This document shows positions 14,143 through 18,973 of a stretch of DNA of 18,973 nt, one piece after another. The stretch's first letter is position 1; the number at the start of each line of letters is the position of its first letter. The notes beneath the pieces are model-generated. The model was not told the origin of the DNA. It made no database searches and saw only the letters and a list, made by a program, of their open reading frames with translations. Source of the DNA: DTGL01 sp038895395 (GTDB lineage Archaea; Iainarchaeota; Iainarchaeia; Iainarchaeales; DTGL01). A program made the position numbers and the translations under genes. The stretch lies in the NCBI GenBank assembly GCA_038895395.1, contig JAWANJ010000016.1:1-18973 (forward strand), read 5' to 3'.

Positions 14143-16353
14143 CTACTTGCCCTTTTTCTCGTTTTTTTCGCTTGTCTCTTCACTTTTTTCTTTCTTGTAA
14201 GCGTAATAGGCTAGTATTACTATCACTACTGCAATCACTGCTAAGAACAAAAGTACAATTATGTTTGTCATTGGTTCTGCTGTGGCTTCACCAACTGGGG
14301 CTGCTGGTGATGCTAAAACGTTTTTGTCTGTTGGTGTGGCTGTTACTGTTGGCGTAGCTGTGGTAATTGCGGTAGGGGTTACCTTTACAGGCAATTCAGA
14401 TACTTCTTTCTTAACTAAGTCAATAGCTACTGTCTTTTTTATCAAACCCCTATCAGTTGTTACTACTATCGGTACTTCAATTGTATTTAGGTCAAGCTTT
14501 CCAAGTGACACGGTTGCTGTGATCTCCGTATAACCATTTTTGTCTAAGGTGAACTTTGTTGGGCTAAAAGTAACATCGTATTTTTCAGCTTTTATGTCAC
14601 TAACCTCAAGTGTGCAGTCACTAGTATTCATAATTTTTATCTTTGCTTTCACAGTTCTTTCCTGTTGTATTATTGTTTCCTCTACCTTAGCTGATGTTTC
14701 AATGCCAATTTTCTGTGGCAAAGTAACTGAAGCAAGATTTACCCTTATTGGAAACTCTTTTTTATAGTCGTTGGCTTCCACAAGTAGTGTGCCCGTGTAA
14801 TTGCCAGCTGGTTCTGTTATTGGTGGGCTTACATATATGTAGAAAGGTTTTATCTCCTTTGGAGCAAGCTTAAAAGTTGTTGGCTCAAGGTAAAGCCATC
14901 TTGCACCTGTGAGTGATAGCCTTACATTTTGTTCTTTAGTTCCTATATTTGTAACCTTGAGCTCAAGTAATGTGCTTTGTGGACATAGCTCTGGGGAAAC
15001 TTCCATCTTTATATCTTTGTCAATGGCACGTGAGTCGACACTAAGCGCATAGCAATCTTCAAGCTCAAAGTCTACCTTTAATAAGTCGCTGAACTGTGGC
15101 GATTCAATTTTTATTGTAAAGCTCTTCTTTCCAGGTTTTTCTCCGCTTACGTCAATGTTAGCCTTGATTTCTTTCATTTCCTGTGGCTTAAGTGTTAGGG
15201 TTGTTGAACTCAGTGTGCCTTTCATACCGGAAAGGGTCAGTGTAAGAGTTATCTCTGTGCTCTTGGGGTTTTTTACTTCAAACACATACTCAAGTGTATT
15301 GTCTTCTATGCAAGCCTTTTCCTTGCCAGAAAATTTCTCAATTTCTACTTTATAACAGTCTTTCAAGTTCATTTCAAACTGCTGGATTGTGTCTTTGTCG
15401 TATAGATTCGAATGAGCTTTAATTGTAAAACTGAACTTTCCTTCAGAGTTGTTCCTTAAGAACTTTATTATGGCTTCGCCTTCCTTTCCTCCTTCTATTG
15501 TTATGGTTTTCTGCTGGAGCACAACCCACTCTGGTCCTTCAATGCTTAAGGAAAGTTCGTCTTTTCTTGGTCCAAGGTTCTTTATCTTTATGGAGGTTGT
15601 TTGTTCTATGTCATTACATACGTCAAAGGCCTTCTTTTCTATTTCTATATTTTGCTTGTCCGTAAGCTCAACAGTTATTGATGCCTTTCCTAACATCTTT
15701 GGGCACTCGTTTTCTACCGTACTTGCAATAACTTCTAGAGTTTTCTTTGCCTGAGTAAACTGACAAGGTGCTTTAACCTTTAAGGTTATGCTCTTCTTTG
15801 AGTTTGCCTCAAGGCGTAACTCTTTAGCACTAAGCTCAAACAGTTGGGGTGAATCGGTGTTCATACTTAGCACAACGTTTGCTATGGCTTGACTGAAATT
15901 TTCAACAGTAACAGTAGCGGTTTTTTCATCGCACTGACCGAGTTGAATTTCCTGAGGTTCTATTGTAACCTTAAGTTGTCCAGCTTCTTTTACCTCAAAA
16001 TCAATCTTTTTTACAATATCTCCTTTATATGAACTCGCCTTTAGGGTGATCGTGTATTTTCCTGGATTTGCACAACAACAAGGTTTTACAAAAAGCCTTA
16101 TCGTAGTGCTTTCCCCCGAATTTAGAGATATTTTGTAAGGTAACTGTGGAACTGTTTTTATGTCAAAAACATCTGCTTTATAGTCGATGCTAATTGTAAA
16201 TTCTGTTCTTTCAGCAAAGTCATTTGTTAGCGTGTACACTGGCATTGCTGGATCCGAAAAGCAGCTTGCACTTAAGCTGTCCGGTCCTTCTATTGCTGCA
16301 AACACCCCTGCAAATAATACAAAAAATGCTAAAGCAAAAACAATCTTCCTCAT
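14143..16353 (-). CDS. Anchored surface protein with six Ig-like repeats
   Basis: A 736-residue protein with a signal peptide (hydrophobic 5-19), an ectodomain, a Thr/Pro/Ala stalk (about 655-694), a transmembrane helix (697-717) and a Lys/Glu-rich tail. The ectodomain divides into about six repeats of 95-105 residues (roughly 22-123, 126-231, 235-331, 333-432, 434-540 and 545-648). Each has a beta-sandwich pattern in which a line such as EPTTFKLAPKEIKPFYI (490-506) is followed by a G-K-[FY]-T or similar strand. This resembles NEW3/CARDB-type domains of archaeal S-layer-associated proteins. Many repeats begin and end with Cys (C334 and C348; C434 and C457; C91-C92-C93 in the first). The ATG is six bases after the previous stop, and its GGAGGT site is made by the final codons of that gene, so the two are translationally coupled. 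Function beyond a surface structural or adhesive role cannot be read. Confidence 0.88.
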   Translation of the reverse strand: MRKIVFALAFFVLFAGVFAAIEGPDSLSASCFSDPAMPVYTLTNDFAERTEFTISIDYKADVFDIKTVPQLPYKISLNSGESTTIRLFVKPCCCANPGKYTITLKASSYKGDIVKKIDFEVKEAGQLKVTIEPQEIQLGQCDEKTATVTVENFSQAIANVVLSMNTDSPQLFELSAKELRLEANSKKSITLKVKAPCQFTQAKKTLEVIASTVENECPKMLGKASITVELTDKQNIEIEKKAFDVCNDIEQTTSIKIKNLGPRKDELSLSIEGPEWVVLQQKTITIEGGKEGEAIIKFLRNNSEGKFSFTIKAHSNLYDKDTIQQFEMNLKDCYKVEIEKFSGKEKACIEDNTLEYVFEVKNPKSTEITLTLTLSGMKGTLSSTTLTLKPQEMKEIKANIDVSGEKPGKKSFTIKIESPQFSDLLKVDFELEDCYALSVDSRAIDKDIKMEVSPELCPQSTLLELKVTNIGTKEQNVRLSLTGARWLYLEPTTFKLAPKEIKPFYIYVSPPITEPAGNYTGTLLVEANDYKKEFPIRVNLASVTLPQKIGIETSAKVEETIIQQERTVKAKIKIMNTSDCTLEVSDIKAEKYDVTFSPTKFTLDKNGYTEITATVSLGKLDLNTIEVPIVVTTDRGLIKKTVAIDLVKKEVSELPVKVTPTAITTATPTVTATPTDKNVLASPAAPVGEATAEPMTNIIVLLFLAVIAVVIVILAYYAYKKEKSEETSEKNEKKGK

Positions 16354-16359
16354 TTCAAC

Positions 16360-18600
16360 CTACCTCCTATAGAGCATAACCTCTACTTTTTTTTGTCCAC
16401 CACCGAAAAAAGCTTTTAGTATGAATAAAATTACAACAAAAGCCAAGATTAGCAAAAACAAAACAAAGAAAGGATTTTCTAACGTGAAAAGGCCTACCGC
16501 TGCGCCGGTTGGACCAGTCATAGTTTTTTCTACGTAGATGTTCACAGCCCTTGTTATTTCCAAGTTATCAAACCTAACTACAAGCAAACCGTCATAATGT
16601 TTGTCTTGTGCTATCTCTAAGTCTGCACTTATCAAAGCAAGCGTTGTTTCTGTAGCACCTGGAGCTAAATAAACGGTTCTTGGCTGAGAGTACAAACCGC
16701 CCGGTAAAACAAAGTCAATAACTACATTCAAAGGTTTTGAAGTTGGATTCTGCAAAACAACAGACAATTGTCTTTGAGTACCGGGCTTTATGACAATGCT
16801 AGATGGATATGAAAGTATTATGGGCCTCTCTTTGTCGGCATCTGTTGTTGCAGGCGCTTGGTCAGCTGCCTTAACAACCTCAAAGTATATTGTTCTGATC
16901 CACACGCTGCTGTTTTCCACTACAATGTCTGCACTATAAGTTCCGGTTGGCATATCTACTGGTACGTTCACAGTGATAAATACCTCTTTTGTTTGGTTTG
17001 GATAAAGAGAAACGTTAGTTTCAGAAAACTTAATTGTGGCTCTTGTTGGATTATTTGTAGTGATCTTGTAGTTCTGTATAGTGTCTCCAACATTATGTAT
17101 ATTAAGGCTAAAAACGCCATAGCTGCATTGGGCTATTTTGACATCATTGTTTAAAAGTGTGACCAAACTCTTGTGCATTTGTTGTACATCTACGCACAAT
17201 TCTTTCTTTTCTTTGTAGTTATCTTGCCAAGCATATAATGTTATGTATTGTTTGCCTGGCTTGTCACTTTCTCTAGCATATGCTCTTACATACAAAGTCC
17301 TACTCTCGAAAGGTTCTAAGGTTATTGTTGTTTGATCGAGTTCAGCAACTATATTAGAAACAACTTGAAGGTTTATAGTTTGGGCATATCTTGTTAGATT
17401 CTTTATGGTGAATCCAATGTTTGTAGTTTGCATCTTCTGCACTGAAGTGCAAGCAACTGGAACCTCAACTGAAAAGTTCTTTGCTTCAGGCTTAGGACAG
17501 TCTATGACAGTAAAGATTGCTTTACGTTGTAAAGTGTAGCTGTCAACCTTTCCATATATAGTAACGTATTGCTCACCGCTTTGACACTGTGTATAAACAT
17601 TGAGGTTAACATACTTTTCTTCTCTTGGGCTTAGTACTAAAGCACTTTGCTCAAAGCTACTTGCAAATCCAACCGAGCTAGATTCTAATCTAACCACTAG
17701 CTCCCTGTCTGTTAGGTTTTTAACAAGCACACTTATAGTTCCTTTTGAGTTTTTACATATAGAGGTCCTTATAGGGACAAGCTCAATAGGCTGGCCACAG
17801 TAAGGGTAACATGGCTGTGTTGGAGTTGGTGTATAGCAAGGGGGGTAAGGACAGCATGGTGGATAATAACAGCTATCATCCTCAACCTTTACTGTGATCT
17901 CCCGCTGTTTGGTATAGCAGTTACTTTCACCTATAATTCTAACAGAGTAGTTTCCTATTGGTGTATCTGATGTTCTTATAGTTATAGAAAGTAGTTTTGA
18001 TTCATTAGCGTTTACACACACGTTTTCTCTCGCAACCCATGAGCTTATGGATGAACTACTTGTGTTTGATCTCAAATTTACACAAATAGAATAGTTGCCT
18101 TTATTTTGTACCCAAAAGCTTAGTGTTTGGGTATCATTTCTTTTCATTGTTATGCTACTAGTACTTGTCGTTATATCAAAATCAATACATGGGTCTCCGG
18201 CTATTTTAACAATTGCACTGTTTTCTTCACTGTAGTTTCTTCCATCAAACGCTTTAACAACACATTTCCATGTGTCGGAATAACTTGTGTTTATACTTGA
18301 TATGTAAGTATAGTTGGAAGTTGTAGATTCTGTATAGTAAAGCACTCCATTTCTATACCATCTATAATGATAGGTTATCGTGTCGCAGTCAGGATCATAA
18401 CTGTTCGCATAACAGTATAGGTCATCGTTTGTGGTAGGGTTGGATGGCATTATGTATACATTTGGTTTAGTAGGCAGAGTGTTAGGGCATGTTGTACATG
18501 TATATGTATAATTGCAAGCGCTAACAGTTCCAGCAAATACTCCTAAAAATATGAAAACTAAAACCAAACCTATTAAACTTAAAACTCCATTTTTCTTCAT
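16360..18600 (-). CDS. Anchored surface protein with Ig-like repeats and a Cys/Pro/Tyr linker
   Basis: A 746-residue protein with a signal peptide (hydrophobic 7-26, ending near VSAC), a C-terminal transmembrane helix (about 711-731) and a short basic tail. After a small Cys cluster (C29, C35, C38) comes an Ig-like domain (about 45-133; C63, C72, C113; DDLYCYANSYDPDCD and DTWKCVVKAFDG), a type seen in many archaeal surface proteins. A NEW3/CARDB-like domain (138-240) follows. Then there is an unusual linker (244-270) with six Cys among Pro and Tyr. Four more beta-sandwich modules follow (about 271-368, 372-471, 478-576 and 592-691). TGPTGAAVGLF precedes the helix. The ATG at 18600 is preceded by AAGGTGG, a weaker ribosome site, 57 bases after the previous gene. 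The downstream six-repeat protein is coupled to it. The pair probably forms a surface assembly; this is inferred from operon and architecture. Confidence 0.9.
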   Translation of the reverse strand: MKKNGVLSLIGLVLVFIFLGVFAGTVSACNYTYTCTTCPNTLPTKPNVYIMPSNPTTNDDLYCYANSYDPDCDTITYHYRWYRNGVLYYTESTTSNYTYISSINTSYSDTWKCVVKAFDGRNYSEENSAIVKIAGDPCIDFDITTSTSSITMKRNDTQTLSFWVQNKGNYSICVNLRSNTSSSSISSWVARENVCVNANESKLLSITIRTSDTPIGNYSVRIIGESNCYTKQREITVKVEDDSCYYPPCCPYPPCYTPTPTQPCYPYCGQPIELVPIRTSICKNSKGTISVLVKNLTDRELVVRLESSSVGFASSFEQSALVLSPREEKYVNLNVYTQCQSGEQYVTIYGKVDSYTLQRKAIFTVIDCPKPEAKNFSVEVPVACTSVQKMQTTNIGFTIKNLTRYAQTINLQVVSNIVAELDQTTITLEPFESRTLYVRAYARESDKPGKQYITLYAWQDNYKEKKELCVDVQQMHKSLVTLLNNDVKIAQCSYGVFSLNIHNVGDTIQNYKITTNNPTRATIKFSETNVSLYPNQTKEVFITVNVPVDMPTGTYSADIVVENSSVWIRTIYFEVVKAADQAPATTDADKERPIILSYPSSIVIKPGTQRQLSVVLQNPTSKPLNVVIDFVLPGGLYSQPRTVYLAPGATETTLALISADLEIAQDKHYDGLLVVRFDNLEITRAVNIYVEKTMTGPTGAAVGLFTLENPFFVLFLLILAFVVILFILKAFFGGGQKKVEVMLYRR
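16362..16367 (-). promoter_or_regulatory. Shine-Dalgarno site formed by the last codons of the upstream gene
   Basis: GGAGGT, eight bases before the ATG at 16353. It is read from the terminal Arg-Arg codons and stop (AGG AGG TAG) of the upstream gene, so ribosomes finishing that gene can restart at once. Confidence 0.85.
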
Positions 18601-18604
18601 AAAA

Positions 18605-18611
18605 CCACCTT
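18605..18611 (-). promoter_or_regulatory. Weak ribosome site before the 746-residue protein
   Basis: AAGGTGG on the minus strand lies four bases before the ATG at 18600. An AT-rich stretch (TTTTTAATTTATAAGG) just upstream could hold a promoter, but the spacing is not ideal, so co-transcription with the Cys-rich gene is equally likely. Confidence 0.45.
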
Positions 18612-18657
18612 ATAAATTAAAAACCTCTTTTCAACACCCTCCATTATTTTTATGAAC

Positions 18658-18973
18658 TTATGGATCACCCCATATGGGTACACACCTATCATAGGTGAAT
18701 GTGTGTTTGCAATAATATCCTGCAGGACAGTCACCATCGTTGTCACAATCCCAATACTGGCCTTTGCCGCTTGGTATTGTATAGCGTGGATACTGGCAAA
18801 CTCCATCCTTGCAGCCATATGGGCAGTATACATATGTTGTTGAAACAATTTCACAATTGCCATTTCTGTAAGCTTTATAGTATGAACTTACACATACATA
18901 GCCTTCACTACATTTCTTTTCTGTTTTAGTAGTTTGAAGGCTATAATAATAACTATATGTTGGTTGGCTTGTT
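18658..18973 (-). CDS. Cys-rich protein, C-terminal 104 residues only
   Basis: The minus-strand frame entering from the right edge is open until a TAA at 18660-18658, and no start is inside the window. It encodes 104 residues with ten Cys: C21, C27, C40, C50, C54, C59, C76, C82, C88 and C97, counted from the edge. The motifs KKCSEGYVCVSS, CPYGCKDGVC and CDNDGDCPAGYYC look like disulfide-rich extracellular repeats; CDNDGDCPAGYYC resembles Asp-rich Cys repeats that may bind calcium. Coding is supported by the even Cys spacing and by the Tyr, Gly and Cys content shared with the neighbouring exported proteins. It lies 57 bases upstream of the next gene on the same strand and is probably in its operon. 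Secretion is inferred, since the N-terminus is not visible. An overlapping frame from 18863 is rejected because its product has no such order. Confidence 0.75.
   Translation of the reverse strand, partial: TSQPTYSYYYSLQTTKTEKKCSEGYVCVSSYYKAYRNGNCEIVSTTYVYCPYGCKDGVCQYPRYTIPSGKGQYWDCDNDGDCPAGYYCKHTFTYDRCVPIWGDP

Noticed and set aside
18683..18697. 15-base palindrome CACCTAT-C-ATAGGTG
   Set aside because: It lies in coding sequence of the Cys-rich protein, has a one-base centre that cannot form a stable hairpin, and has no partner copy nearby.
18597..18863. Minus-strand frame ending beside the 746-residue protein
   Set aside because: The other minus-strand frame over the same bases gives an ordered Cys-rich protein. 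This frame has no domain, signal or ribosome site.

Overview
The window reads as a piece of an AT-rich archaeal chromosome, most likely from an uncultivated lineage (DPANN-like is a guess from the style of the surface proteins, not a demonstrated placement). The archaeal call rests on four things: an XPD-type iron-sulfur helicase; TATA-box promoters about 26 bases upstream of start codons that have no leader (xpd, trxB, the MscS-like gene); strong GGAGGT ribosome sites on other genes; and many secreted or membrane-anchored proteins built from Ig-like, PKD and fibronectin-like modules with Pro/Ser/Thr stalks. TAA, TAG and TGA all act as stops.

Left region (1-5544): two related type I membrane proteins on the + strand flank a minus-strand MscS-family channel. 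The first is cut by the window edge. Both carry copies of a roughly 100-residue domain with a conserved Cys pair, a Pro-rich stalk, a shared membrane-proximal domain, one transmembrane helix and a Lys-rich cytoplasmic tail. The second also has an Ig-like/OmpL47-like domain, a fibronectin type III domain and an exact 66-bp tandem duplication in its stalk.

Central region (5545-8496): two housekeeping-type genes on the + strand, an XPD/Rad3 helicase and a thioredoxin-reductase-family flavoprotein, each with its own apparent leaderless promoter.

Right region (8535-18973): almost entirely exported proteins. A minus-strand cluster (13048 to 8535) encodes a membrane-anchored beta-sandwich protein followed, with a one-base stop/start overlap, by two tandem paralogues of an unrecognised secreted family ending in PKD domains. 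Divergent from it is a small exported protein with a Cys-rich C-terminus (13270-14067). A second minus-strand cluster (right edge to 14143) encodes a Cys-rich protein (partial), a large anchored protein with a Cys/Pro/Tyr linker, and a six-repeat anchored protein. It ends in a run of T-tracts typical of archaeal termination.

The overall picture is a cell-envelope island: five anchored proteins, two probably secreted PKD proteins, a small exported Cys-rich protein and a further Cys-rich fragment surround a few housekeeping genes. The exact biological job (S-layer, adhesin or host contact) cannot be read from sequence alone.
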